A stretch of DNA of 64,000 bases from Bordetella parapertussis (GTDB taxonomy: Bacteria; Pseudomonadota; Gammaproteobacteria; Burkholderiales; Burkholderiaceae_D): positions 1-64,000 of the forward strand of contig CAMCXB010000001.1 in NCBI GenBank assembly GCA_945883145.1, given 5' to 3'. Positions 19,628 to 27,445 of this stretch are shown here, piece by piece; the stretch's first letter is position 1, and each line of letters begins with the position of its first letter. Both the position numbers and the translations under genes were made by a program. The notes under the pieces are model-generated. The model was not told where the DNA came from and ran no database searches. It was given only the letters and a program-made list of their open reading frames with translations.

Positions 19628-21304
19628 TTATTCTTTATGCATACGCTGCAAGCGATAACTTAGCTGAGGTCGAGTGAGGCCGAGTGAACGTGCGGCAGCA
19701 GATAAATTGCCGCCAGCTCGTGAGACTGCTTCTTGAATTAAACCATCTTCTAATACATCGAGACTAAGACCTCGCCGCTGTAAATCTTCAAACAAAGTAT
19801 GAAATTCTGCACTAGCATTCTGTTGTAATTCACCCGACGAATTAATCGAGACACGTTCATAACTTGGTGGGATAGTAAATAAATCTTCCACATCCACCAT
19901 CTGTCCTGCGGCAGTGACGATGAGTCCGCGTTCAATCAGATTTTCAAGTTCACGAATATTGCCAGGCCATGGGTAGCCTCGCATAGTATCTAACGCGCGA
20001 TCAGTAATGCCCGTTACACGCTTATTATGTTGTGCCATAAATTTTTTGAGTAAATGATTGGCTAGTACTTCTATATCATCTACGCGTTCACGTAGAGGGG
20101 GTATGGCAATCGGATAGACATTTAGTCTATACATCAGATCGCGACGAAAACGACCTGTTTCTACTGCTGCTGCTAAATCTACATTGGTTGCTGCTACAAC
20201 GCGTACATCGACTTTACGTACTTGAGTAGAACCTAATCGTTCGACTTCACCATTTTGTAAAACACGTAAAAGTTTTGCTTGCGCAGCTAAGGGTAGATCG
20301 CCTAATTCATCGAGAAATAAAGTGCCACCATCGGCACGTTCAAAGCGTCCTGCTCTAGCAGTACCAGCACCCGTGTAGGCACCTTTTTCAGCACCAAATA
20401 ATTCGCTTTCTATTAGTTCATGCGGTAGTGCTGCACAATTAACAGCGATGAAAGGTTGATTTGCACGTTGGCTTAAGCCATGTAGCGTTCGAGCAAAACG
20501 TTCTTTACCAACACCTGTTTCACCGGTCAGCATGACTGTCACTTGTGTGGCAGCCGCTTTACGTAATAGTTCTATGGATTGCTGAAATGATTTCGATCGT
20601 CCTATGAGTTCACCAAGATCGTCACTTGGACTTATTGATGTTCTTAAACTTTCAATTTCTGCTTGCAAGTCTTCCATACGCACCAATAGAGAATCAGCTG
20701 CGTAATCTTCTTGCAGATGTTCGCCATCTGGCCAGTCTTTTAGGGGTCTGCCTTCTATGCGGCAGTGAGCGTGACCACAGGCAGCGCATTGTGTTTCTCT
20801 ATAAATTACTGGCTGCCCCATGAAAGCACTGACATAGCCGGAAGCATAACCACACAACATCCAACAAACAGGATCAGTTTGTTGACCAAAATGCTTGGTG
20901 TGCGTTTCAACTTCCCAGGAATGATCCCAACGGAAGATGCCCAAATGTTCACCGGTTTCTAAATTCAATTCGAATTTTTCAGGGGTGACTTGCACTGCTC
21001 CCTCCAACATATGGAGTTGAGGGCCCACAGTAAATTGTTCATAAGGTGAAGCATTCGGTCGCACTTGTCTGGCAAGTGCTGCATCACGGCTACCGGATGC
21101 ATAACCTGCACGCATTAAAACGCGGCGGGTTTGCGCAATGCCTATGGTTTGCATTAATTCACGTCGCAATCCACCCAAAGCCTCGACATGCAACAAAAGC
21201 ATGCGATGTCCAGCCAACCAGATCCGACCATCTCCCGCAGAAAAATGCACCAAACGCCGAAGGTCGGCATCTTGTGGCATGGGAGGTAGGTTGGGAAATT
21301 CCAT
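19628..21304 (-). CDS. dmpR: Sigma54-dependent phenol-responsive activator (DmpR/MopR/PoxR type)
   Basis: The 558-residue protein has the XylR/DmpR layout: an N-terminal XylR_N plus V4R sensor domain (about 15-205), a short linker, a sigma54 AAA+ domain (about 235-470) and a Fis-type helix-turn-helix (about 515-555). The sensor keeps a zinc-type cluster (RETQCAACGHAHC, with an earlier LCGYASGY Cys) as in the phenol sensor MopR. The AAA+ core shows Walker A GETGVGKE, the sigma54-contact loop GAYTGA (a common variant of GAFTGA) and Walker B GTLFLDELGDL. The HTH is NLSAAARSLGLTRPQLSYRL. It is divergent from dmpK, facing the upstream sites and -24/-12 promoter it would use. Confidence 0.93.
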   Translation of the reverse strand: MEFPNLPPMPQDADLRRLVHFSAGDGRIWLAGHRMLLLHVEALGGLRRELMQTIGIAQTRRVLMRAGYASGSRDAALARQVRPNASPYEQFTVGPQLHMLEGAVQVTPEKFELNLETGEHLGIFRWDHSWEVETHTKHFGQQTDPVCWMLCGYASGYVSAFMGQPVIYRETQCAACGHAHCRIEGRPLKDWPDGEHLQEDYAADSLLVRMEDLQAEIESLRTSISPSDDLGELIGRSKSFQQSIELLRKAAATQVTVMLTGETGVGKERFARTLHGLSQRANQPFIAVNCAALPHELIESELFGAEKGAYTGAGTARAGRFERADGGTLFLDELGDLPLAAQAKLLRVLQNGEVERLGSTQVRKVDVRVVAATNVDLAAAVETGRFRRDLMYRLNVYPIAIPPLRERVDDIEVLANHLLKKFMAQHNKRVTGITDRALDTMRGYPWPGNIRELENLIERGLIVTAAGQMVDVEDLFTIPPSYERVSINSSGELQQNASAEFHTLFEDLQRRGLSLDVLEDGLIQEAVSRAGGNLSAAARSLGLTRPQLSYRLQRMHKE

Positions 21305-21378
21305 TTAAATATCGATAAAAGGGATGAATAGGATTTTCATTTTGAAATGTTCGATTATTAAGCAACTCATGACTGAAT

Positions 21379-21424
21379 TTATCATTTGATCAAATTTCTC
21401 GCCAGTAATTTCATCAAATGATAA
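21379..21424. promoter_or_regulatory. Inverted-repeat upstream activating sites for the DmpR-type regulator
   Basis: TTATCATTTGAT (21379-21390) and ATCAAATGATAA (21413-21424) form a perfect 12-bp inverted repeat with 22 bases between the arms. Within it, 21386-21401 and 21409-21424 partly match the published XylR/DmpR half-site style TTGATCAAnTGATCAA. The two sites are spaced by about three helical turns. They lie about 135-180 bp upstream of the -24/-12 element, the distance expected for enhancer-like UASs reached by DNA looping. Confidence 0.68.
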
Positions 21425-21556
21425 AAATCAGCGCATTAAAAAGTATATTTTTTAATAACGGAGTTAATAAAATAAAAACCACATGAATTAATGAAATGAT
21501 TAAAAACCTAGGTTTTTCAGGAAAATATCGATATTTTTAGTTTCTTCAGGCAATAC

Positions 21557-21572
21557 TGGCACATCAATTGCA
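21557..21572 (+). promoter_or_regulatory. Sigma54 (-24/-12) promoter of the phenol catabolic genes
   Basis: TGGCAC (21557-21562), five bases, then TTGCA (21568-21572) is a perfect fit to TGGCAC-N5-TTGCW, with exactly ten bases between the GG and GC doublets. The predicted transcription start is around 21583. This excludes the longest open frame for dmpK, which would begin at 21568 inside the -12 element, and supports the ATG at 21622. Confidence 0.88.
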
Positions 21573-21621
21573 TGCGAGATATAGCGAAATAGAATATCTT
21601 GTTATAACGGAAATCTTATTT

Positions 21622-21909
21622 ATGAGCAGTGGTGATCCAAAAGATGCTTTACCTGAGCCAATGACGATTTCGGTGTTGGATTCGGTCAATACCGATGCTG
21701 AAACGCTAGCGCGTCGTTTCGTGCGCGTAACGCAGCGTCAACCGAATGGCTTAGTTGCCTTTGAGTTTTCTGTAGGTTGGCCGGATATGTCGGTCGAATT
21801 GGTTCTTCCAGAAGAGCAATTCAATGAATTTTGTTTAAAAAATAAAGTGGAATTTCTCACGCAAGCCGTGGGCGAAAAGCTAGGAGACCAAAGTCATGAC
21901 GAGTATTGA
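21622..21909 (+). CDS. dmpK: Phenol hydroxylase assembly/activation protein DmpK
   Basis: DmpK is the small non-catalytic protein needed to obtain active, iron-loaded phenol hydroxylase; it is thought to bind the apo-oxygenase. The 95-residue product from the ATG at 21622 (MSSGDPKDALPEP) contains ARRFVRVTQRQPNGLVAFEFSVGWPDMSVELVLP, typical of the phenol hydroxylase subunit family. The start follows an ACGGA-type ribosome site and lies about 40 bases after the predicted sigma54 transcription start. The last 14 bases overlap dmpL, implying coupled translation. With a degenerate alpha paralogue in this operon, which alpha subunit DmpK serves is an open question. Confidence 0.92.
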   Translation: MSSGDPKDALPEPMTISVLDSVNTDAETLARRFVRVTQRQPNGLVAFEFSVGWPDMSVELVLPEEQFNEFCLKNKVEFLTQAVGEKLGDQSHDEY

Positions 21910-22894
21910 TTTACAAGCCAAAGAAATTAAACCTACGCGTAACACCTTTACGCATGTAGCGCGCTACATCGGTGGGGATAAGCCTGCAACGCGTTATCAA
22001 GAAGCTACCTTTGGTGCGCAACCTACCCAGAATTTTCACTATCGTCCAACCTGGGATCCTAAATATGAATTGTTTGATGCTTCGCGCTCAGCAATCAAGC
22101 TTGCAGATTGGTATGTCTTAAAAGATCCACGTCAGTATTACTACGCAACCTGGACCATGGCGCGTGCACGTCAACAAGAAGCAGTCGAAGCGAACTATCA
22201 CTTTGTTGAAGCACGTGGTTTATTAGGTCGTATGTCGGATGAAGTTCGTGCAAGTGCTTGTCAGGTCTTAATGCCACTGCGTCATGTGGCATGGGCAGGA
22301 AATATGAATAACTGCTTCATAGCAGCTTATGGATATGGCACTGCTTTAACTGCTGCCACCACTTTCCACTCCATGGATCACTTAGGTATTGCGCAATATC
22401 TGACTCGTCTAGGATTAGCAGTGGATGAACCTGGCATTCTCGATGCTGGTAAAAATGATTGGTTGAATGATCCACGTTGGCAGGTCTTGCGTCGTTTAGT
22501 CGAAGACACACTCGTTATTCAAGATCCTATGGAAATGTTTGTAGCGCAAAATTTAGCGTTAGACGGACAACTCTATCCATTAATTTATGGTTCTTATGTT
22601 GATGAACATCTCACACTAAAAGGTGGTACGGCAATAGCGATGCTGACTTCCTTTATGCCTGAATGGCATGACGAATGTGTACGTTGGGTGGATGCAGTCA
22701 TTAAAGCAGCGGCAGCTGAATCTCCTGAGAACAAAGTATTATTGTCTGATTGGGCAAAAGTATGGTCCGATCGTGTTCAAGCAGCTTTAGCACCTGTGGC
22801 TGAGATCGCTCTCGGGGAGCACGGTCAGGCAGCATTGCAAGAGACGCGTGAAGTACTAAATGCACGTACAACAAAAGCCGGACTCACACTCTGA
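21896..22894 (+). CDS. dmpL: Phenol hydroxylase beta subunit (P1)
   Basis: DmpL is the structural beta subunit of the (alpha-beta-gamma)2 diiron phenol 2-monooxygenase. The 332-residue protein has the ferritin-like but metal-free family sequence: YRPTWDPKYELFDASRSAI, ADWYVLKDPRQYYYATW, ARARQQEAVEANYHFVEARGLL and ATTFHSMDHLGIAQYLTRL. Length is typical. Only one beta gene is present although alpha and gamma are duplicated, so both alpha copies would have to share it if both are assembled. Confidence 0.97.
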   Translation: MTSIDLQAKEIKPTRNTFTHVARYIGGDKPATRYQEATFGAQPTQNFHYRPTWDPKYELFDASRSAIKLADWYVLKDPRQYYYATWTMARARQQEAVEANYHFVEARGLLGRMSDEVRASACQVLMPLRHVAWAGNMNNCFIAAYGYGTALTAATTFHSMDHLGIAQYLTRLGLAVDEPGILDAGKNDWLNDPRWQVLRRLVEDTLVIQDPMEMFVAQNLALDGQLYPLIYGSYVDEHLTLKGGTAIAMLTSFMPEWHDECVRWVDAVIKAAAAESPENKVLLSDWAKVWSDRVQAALAPVAEIALGEHGQAALQETREVLNARTTKAGLTL

Positions 22895-22925
22895 GCATTC
22901 ATTAGTCATTTAGGAGAACAGCACT

Positions 22926-23195
22926 ATGTCTAACGTCTTTATTGCGTTTCAATCTAACGAAGATTCTCGTCCACTGGTGGATGCAATCGTGGCCGACAAT
23001 CCAGAAGCGCAAGTGGTGTACTCGCCAGGTTTAGTAAAAATCGATGCACCTGGAAGATTAGTCATTAAACGTGAAACCATAGAAGAGCAAATTGGCCGTC
23101 CTTATGATTTGCAACAGCTGCATATCAACTTAGTCACGCTATCAGGCAACATTGATGAAGATGATGACCAGTTCACATTGAGCTGGAAACATTAA
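22926..23195 (+). CDS. dmpM: Phenol hydroxylase effector/coupling protein (P2)
   Basis: DmpM is the cofactorless regulatory protein that docks on the oxygenase and couples NADH oxidation to hydroxylation (MmoB family). The 89-residue product carries SNVFIAFQSNEDSRPLVDAIV and IDAPGRLVIKRETIEEQIGR, matching DmpM-type effectors. An AGGAGAA ribosome site precedes the ATG. Only one copy is seen in the cluster. Confidence 0.95.
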   Translation: MSNVFIAFQSNEDSRPLVDAIVADNPEAQVVYSPGLVKIDAPGRLVIKRETIEEQIGRPYDLQQLHINLVTLSGNIDEDDDQFTLSWKH

Positions 23196-23237
23196 TTGCT
23201 AACGCGACCACCTTCTCACACTAACGAAAGTTCAAAT

Positions 23238-24800
23238 ATGGACAAGCGCGTTGAGAAAAACAAGCATACCCTGCATGATCTCTATGCAGCGATGACGCAT
23301 GATCTGCATTGGGAAACAACTTATCAGCCTATGGATAAAGTTTTTCCACATGATAAATATGAAGGCATCAAAGTTCATGACTGGGAAAAGTGGCAAGATC
23401 CTTTCCGTCTCACGAGTGACGCTTACTGGAAATTTCAAGGCGAAAAAGAAAAACGTCTGTATGCAGTTGTCGATGCCTTTGCGCAAAATAATGGTCAGCT
23501 CGGTGTGAGTGATGGTCGTTATGTGAATTTACTGAAGTTATTTATTCAAGCCATCACGCCGAATGAATATTACGCACATCGTAGCTTTGCTCAAGTAGGT
23601 CGTAGTTTGCGTGGTGATGCATTACGCATTGCTACGCAAATGAAAAGTGCTGATGAGTTACGGCACTTTCAAAATCAAACGCATGCTATTTCAAACTTCA
23701 ATAAATATTTCAATGGCATGCATCATGCGCCGCAATGGTTTGATCATGCTTGGTATTTAAGCGTATCAAAAAGTTTTGCGGAAGATGCCTTAACTGCAGG
23801 TCCGTTTGAGCGTTTAATCGGTTTAAGTTTTGGATTTGATGACTTATTAACTAGACCTTTGTTTGTCTCTTTAATGAGCGCAGTAGCGCACAACGGTGAT
23901 CTCTCTGCAGTCAGTATCGGATTTACAGCACAGTCTGATAGTTCACGTCATATGACGATGGGACAAGAAGCAGTCAAATTCTTGTTGCAACAAGATGCAG
24001 CAAACTTACCCATCATTCAGCGTTGGATAGATAAATGGTTTTGGCGTAGTTATCGTTTGATGACCTTCGCCGCCATGATGCAAGACTACATGGTGCCTAA
24101 GCGCATGATGAGCTGGAAAGAAGGCTGGGATATGTATGTGCAAAAACCAGGTGAAGCGCTGTTTGCAGAATTAGCGCAACTTGGTCTGCGTAAGCCTAAA
24201 GGTTGGGAGCAGGCTTGCGAAGGAAAAGACCATATCAGCCATCAAGCATGGAATGCTTACTATGGCTTTGGTAATACCTTGGCATTTCATACTTGGGTGC
24301 CAGAAGTTGCAGAGCTAGATTGGTTGAGTCAAAAATATCCTGATAGTTTTGATCGTTGGTATAGACCACGTTTAGAACATTACGCACAACTACATGCAGC
24401 CGGTCAGCGTTTTAATAATAAGTCCATACCTATGCAATGCCAAACCTGTCAATTCCCTATGATCTTTACAGAGCAGGGGAGTGGACGTTGGACGGCTTAT
24501 CGCGAAACACAACATGCAGGTGAGATTTTCCATTTTTGTAGTGATCATTGCGAAGAAATTTTCAGTAATGAACCTGAAAAATATATACAGGCACAGCTAG
24601 CCTCGCATCAAATCTTACAAGGCCAATGCTACAACGCAGATGTGCAGGAAAACACAGCGGGCTTTGATAGACAAGCTGCAGTGCTCGATTTTTGTCAGAT
24701 CGTACAAGGTCATGACAACGGCGACTTTACCAATTCAGAAGATGCATTGAACTTTGAAAACTGGGGTGCTGGTCAAGATCCACAGGAGGCACAGCTATGA
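23238..24800 (+). CDS. Degenerate paralogue of the phenol hydroxylase alpha subunit (dmpN copy 1)
   Basis: The 520-residue protein is clearly homologous along its length to DmpN, the diiron alpha subunit, and to the second copy at 30484. By alignment to that copy and to toluene/o-xylene monooxygenase ligands (E104, E134, H137, E197, E231, H234), four ligands remain: Glu110 (NEYYAH), Glu140 and His143 (DELRH), and His238. Position 201 is Asp (SFGFDDLLT) instead of Glu. Position 235 is Ser (SDSSRH) instead of the Glu of the second ExxH. Arg206 replaces the Asn next to the conserved Thr. The C-terminal Cys pairs (CQTCQFP, FCSDHC) are kept. The frame is intact and overlaps the next gene by four bases, so it looks maintained. 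The ATG at 23238 is used; the longer frame back to 23196 abuts dmpM. It is probably not an active oxygenase by itself; a structural or regulatory role is inferred. Confidence 0.9.
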   Translation: MDKRVEKNKHTLHDLYAAMTHDLHWETTYQPMDKVFPHDKYEGIKVHDWEKWQDPFRLTSDAYWKFQGEKEKRLYAVVDAFAQNNGQLGVSDGRYVNLLKLFIQAITPNEYYAHRSFAQVGRSLRGDALRIATQMKSADELRHFQNQTHAISNFNKYFNGMHHAPQWFDHAWYLSVSKSFAEDALTAGPFERLIGLSFGFDDLLTRPLFVSLMSAVAHNGDLSAVSIGFTAQSDSSRHMTMGQEAVKFLLQQDAANLPIIQRWIDKWFWRSYRLMTFAAMMQDYMVPKRMMSWKEGWDMYVQKPGEALFAELAQLGLRKPKGWEQACEGKDHISHQAWNAYYGFGNTLAFHTWVPEVAELDWLSQKYPDSFDRWYRPRLEHYAQLHAAGQRFNNKSIPMQCQTCQFPMIFTEQGSGRWTAYRETQHAGEIFHFCSDHCEEIFSNEPEKYIQAQLASHQILQGQCYNADVQENTAGFDRQAAVLDFCQIVQGHDNGDFTNSEDALNFENWGAGQDPQEAQL

Positions 24801-25153
24801 GCGTCGCAGCCATTGGAAGTTATGAACATACAACTCATGATGTGGTGAAAAATTTTGTCCAGCCTTTGCTTTATGTTGCATGGGATGAGCACATGATTTT
24901 TTCTGCGCCTTGTTGCGTGACTATTTCATTGTCGACTAGCTTAGAAGATGTCGTACAAAAGATTTTGCCTGAGTTATATGGACAGCATCCTCAATTTAAG
25001 AGCATCAATTGGGCGCGTGTGCAGTGGTTTAAAAGTGCAACGATGTTTACACCGAATATGACAGGCTCATTAGCAGAGCATGGTTTCACACATAAATCAG
25101 TACTCAGATTTAGAACACCAGGTTTAGAAGGAATACGCGGTTCCTGCGGTTAA
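24797..25153 (+). CDS. dmpO: Phenol hydroxylase gamma subunit paralogue (P4-like, copy 1)
   Basis: DmpO is the small gamma subunit of the hydroxylase. This 118-residue copy has the family blocks LLYVAWDEHMIFSAPCCVTISL, ILPELYGQHPQFKSINWARVQWF and HGFTHKSVLRFRTPGLEG. It shares the same layout as the copy at 32052 but is shorter at both ends, with several substitutions. It overlaps dmpN copy 1 by ATGA, so an alpha-gamma pair is produced together. Because it travels with the degenerate alpha subunit, it may be specific to that partner. No catalytic residues are expected in this subunit. Confidence 0.88.
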   Translation: MSVAAIGSYEHTTHDVVKNFVQPLLYVAWDEHMIFSAPCCVTISLSTSLEDVVQKILPELYGQHPQFKSINWARVQWFKSATMFTPNMTGSLAEHGFTHKSVLRFRTPGLEGIRGSCG

Positions 25154-25171
25154 TTGCTGGATCTTGCAAAG

Positions 25172-25202
25172 CACTGCAGCCTTTGCGGGCCCGACTGCAG
25201 TG
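25172..25202 (+). promoter_or_regulatory. Stem-loop between the first hydroxylase block and the ABC transporter genes
   Basis: CACTGCAG (25172-25179) and CTGCAGTG (25195-25202) form a perfect 8-bp stem with a 15-base GC-rich loop. It lies 18 bases after the gamma-subunit stop and about 55 bases before the binding-protein ATG. No T-run directly follows. It could act as a partial terminator or as an RNA-processing or stability element that sets the binding protein's level. Confidence 0.4.
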
Positions 25203-25257
25203 TGGGTTGTAAAGTGGGACCGTGGTTTTAAAAAAATTAAAACGGAGACAGTAACTA

Positions 25258-26508
25258 ATGAAAAAGACCACCTACCTTGGTAGCGCACTCGTTATTGCAA
25301 TGACGTTTGTCGCTAGCGGTGCAATGGCGCAAGATAAATGTGGCTTAGGTAACGGTAAAAAAGCCAGCGGTGAACCGATTCAAATCGGCGCAATCGTTGG
25401 TAAAACCGGACCAGAGGACTTTTCTTCTTCCGCACGTGCAGCAGATGCTTATTTTAAATGTGTGAACGCAAACGGCGGTATCAATGGCCGTCCTATCGCT
25501 TACACCATTCAAGATGACACATGGAATCCTGAAGTCGCTTCACAAGCAGCAAACAAATTAGTTAAAGATACCAAAGTAGTAGCGATGGCTGGTTCTTCAA
25601 GTTTCGTTGAGTGCGGTGCAAACAACAAACTGTATGTAGATGAAGGTGTTGCTTCAGTAGCTGGTGTCGGTGTTCCTCGTGCTTGCTTCTTCGGCAAAAA
25701 CTACATCTCTTTCAATCAAGGTCCACGTCAATCAACACTGGGTGCAGCTCAGTACATTGTTGAAACCTTTAAATTGAAAAGCTTAACCTGTGTAGCGCCT
25801 GGTATCCCTGGTTTTGGTGACTGGGTATGCGGTGGAGTTGAGTCCTACGGTAAAGCCAACAACATCCCTGTGAAAACCGTGATATTCGATCCGGGCCAAC
25901 TCGATGGCAATGCAATCGCACTGCAAGTAGCTGCTGCGAAAAGCGAAGGCGTTGTTCTCGGTATGCCACGCGGCATGATGCTGCCTATTTTGACTGCAGC
26001 TGAACAGCAGGACTTAGGTAAGAGTGCAAAGTGGGGTCTGCCTACTTCTGCTTATCACGCAGATATGCCAAAAGCAGTTGGTAAATACTGGCACGACAAA
26101 CTCTATGTACATATGGAGTTAGAGCCTATGGATGGCACAGGTCCAGATAACACCAACTGGAAAGCTGTGATGGAAAAATTCGGCGACAAGAAGGATCCAC
26201 GTGACACCTTCTCACAAGCTGGTTATTTATCTGCACGTGTTGTGACCGACGCACTGTTAAGCATCAAAGGCAATGTCGATCGCAAATCAGCTTATCAAGC
26301 TATCGTGAATACCAAAAAATGGAAATCCGACATGATGTGTGCACCTTGGTACTTCGGACCAGGTGAGCGTCATCAGGCTAACCACAAAGGTCGTGCTGCG
26401 CAATTAGTTAAAGGTGGTTTCAAAACTTTGAGCGAGTGCTATCAGTCCAAAGATGCAGAGCTAGAAGATGTATTGAAGCTCGAAGCTAAGGGCGGTCTGG
26501 TTAATTAA
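25258..26508 (+). CDS. ABC transporter substrate-binding protein (Leu/Ile/Val-binding family), probably for an aromatic compound
   Basis: The 416-residue periplasmic type I binding protein begins with a clear Sec signal peptide (MKKTTYLGSALVIAMTFVASGAMAQ). It shows the LivJ/LivK family start IQIGAIVGKTGP, the ADAYFKCVNANGGINGRPI block and later GYLSARVVTDALL. It contains several cysteines, more than typical LivK, possibly forming disulfides. It heads a five-gene importer set lying between two phenol hydroxylase segments, so its ligand is most likely phenol, a methylphenol or a related aromatic; this rests on context only. An ACGGAGACAG ribosome site precedes the ATG. Confidence 0.88.
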   Translation: MKKTTYLGSALVIAMTFVASGAMAQDKCGLGNGKKASGEPIQIGAIVGKTGPEDFSSSARAADAYFKCVNANGGINGRPIAYTIQDDTWNPEVASQAANKLVKDTKVVAMAGSSSFVECGANNKLYVDEGVASVAGVGVPRACFFGKNYISFNQGPRQSTLGAAQYIVETFKLKSLTCVAPGIPGFGDWVCGGVESYGKANNIPVKTVIFDPGQLDGNAIALQVAAAKSEGVVLGMPRGMMLPILTAAEQQDLGKSAKWGLPTSAYHADMPKAVGKYWHDKLYVHMELEPMDGTGPDNTNWKAVMEKFGDKKDPRDTFSQAGYLSARVVTDALLSIKGNVDRKSAYQAIVNTKKWKSDMMCAPWYFGPGERHQANHKGRAAQLVKGGFKTLSECYQSKDAELEDVLKLEAKGGLVN

Positions 26509-26555
26509 TTAATTAATCAGAACAACGTTTTAAATTAAAGTAAACCGAGTTAAAC

Positions 26556-27440
26556 ATGGAAACCTTGCTTCCTTTCCTCGTCGTTGGTATCAGCGTTGGA
26601 GCGGTGTATGCATTGTCAGGCGTAGGTCTGGTGGTCTTATATCGTGCTAGCGGTGTGGTGAACTTTGCGTATGGTGCACTAGGTGGTTTAGCCGCTATGG
26701 TGTGCTGGCAAGTCATCGATCTGGAGTATGAAGATTGGATGGGTTGGGTTGCCGGTGTAGGTGCTGCAACCTTACTCTCTTGGGCCTATGGTCGTTTCAT
26801 TGCACCTTCACTCACACATCAAGATCGTGTGGTGCGTGCAATGGCGACACTCGGTTTTGCTTTAATGATTATGGGTATCGCCCAATGGTATTGGGGTGAT
26901 GAACCTCGTCGATTAGTTTTACCGACTGATTCCGGCGGCATCGAGTTTGATGGCCGTCGCCTAATTTCCCATACACGTGTTGCAGCGCTGATGTTTGCAG
27001 CAGCAGCGACAGTGGGTATGTTGTGGTTACTTGCGAAAACTTCTTTGGGCTTGCGCATGCGCGCCCTACAAAGTAATCGCACATTAAGTGCAATGGTAGG
27101 TGTACGGATTAAAAATGTAGATACTTGGGCTTGGACTCTTGCAGGTTTATTAGCCGGCATCAGTGGTCTGTTCATGGGCAATATGGTGCGACTAAATCCT
27201 ACCGTATTAACTTTTCTCGTAATTCCTGCGATGGCAGCTGCCATGGTAGGACGAATGAATTCTCTGGCAGCGACCGTATTAGGTGGCATTGCTATCGGTG
27301 TGATTGAATCGATGGCTAACTTAGTCCCTGGAGTACAGCGCTATGGATCAGCGACAGCATTTGTGGTCGCTATTCTTGCCGTGTTATGGCAACAGCGTCA
27401 TGGCATAGGTCTGTCCCGTGATAACAGCCACTTGGAGTAA
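26556..27440 (+). CDS. Branched-chain-type ABC transporter permease (LivH-like)
   Basis: The 294-residue inner-membrane permease has about eight hydrophobic helices and the LivH-type opening PFLVVGISVGAVYALSGVGLVVLYRASGVVNFAYGALG. The EAA-like cytoplasmic loop appears at LRMRALQSNRTLSAMVGV. It would form a heterodimer with the next gene product. It starts 48 bases after the binding-protein gene and ends 5 bases before the second permease. A short TTAATTAATTAATTAA run fills part of the upstream gap. Confidence 0.92.
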   Translation: METLLPFLVVGISVGAVYALSGVGLVVLYRASGVVNFAYGALGGLAAMVCWQVIDLEYEDWMGWVAGVGAATLLSWAYGRFIAPSLTHQDRVVRAMATLGFALMIMGIAQWYWGDEPRRLVLPTDSGGIEFDGRRLISHTRVAALMFAAAATVGMLWLLAKTSLGLRMRALQSNRTLSAMVGVRIKNVDTWAWTLAGLLAGISGLFMGNMVRLNPTVLTFLVIPAMAAAMVGRMNSLAATVLGGIAIGVIESMANLVPGVQRYGSATAFVVAILAVLWQQRHGIGLSRDNSHLE

Positions 27441-27445
27441 ATGAG

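Noticed and set aside
21568..21621. Longer N terminus for dmpK beginning at TTG 21568
   Set aside because: This codon lies inside the -12 element of the sigma54 promoter, upstream of the predicted transcription start, so it cannot be translated from that transcript.
23196..23237. Extended start for dmpN copy 1 directly after dmpM
   Set aside because: The added residues are low-complexity and unlike the family; the ATG at 23238 aligns with the second copy's N terminus.
26509..26525. TTAATTAATTAATTAA run as a tandem repeat element
   Set aside because: Only four short units in an AT-rich gap; it includes the stop codon of the preceding gene and has no wider structure.
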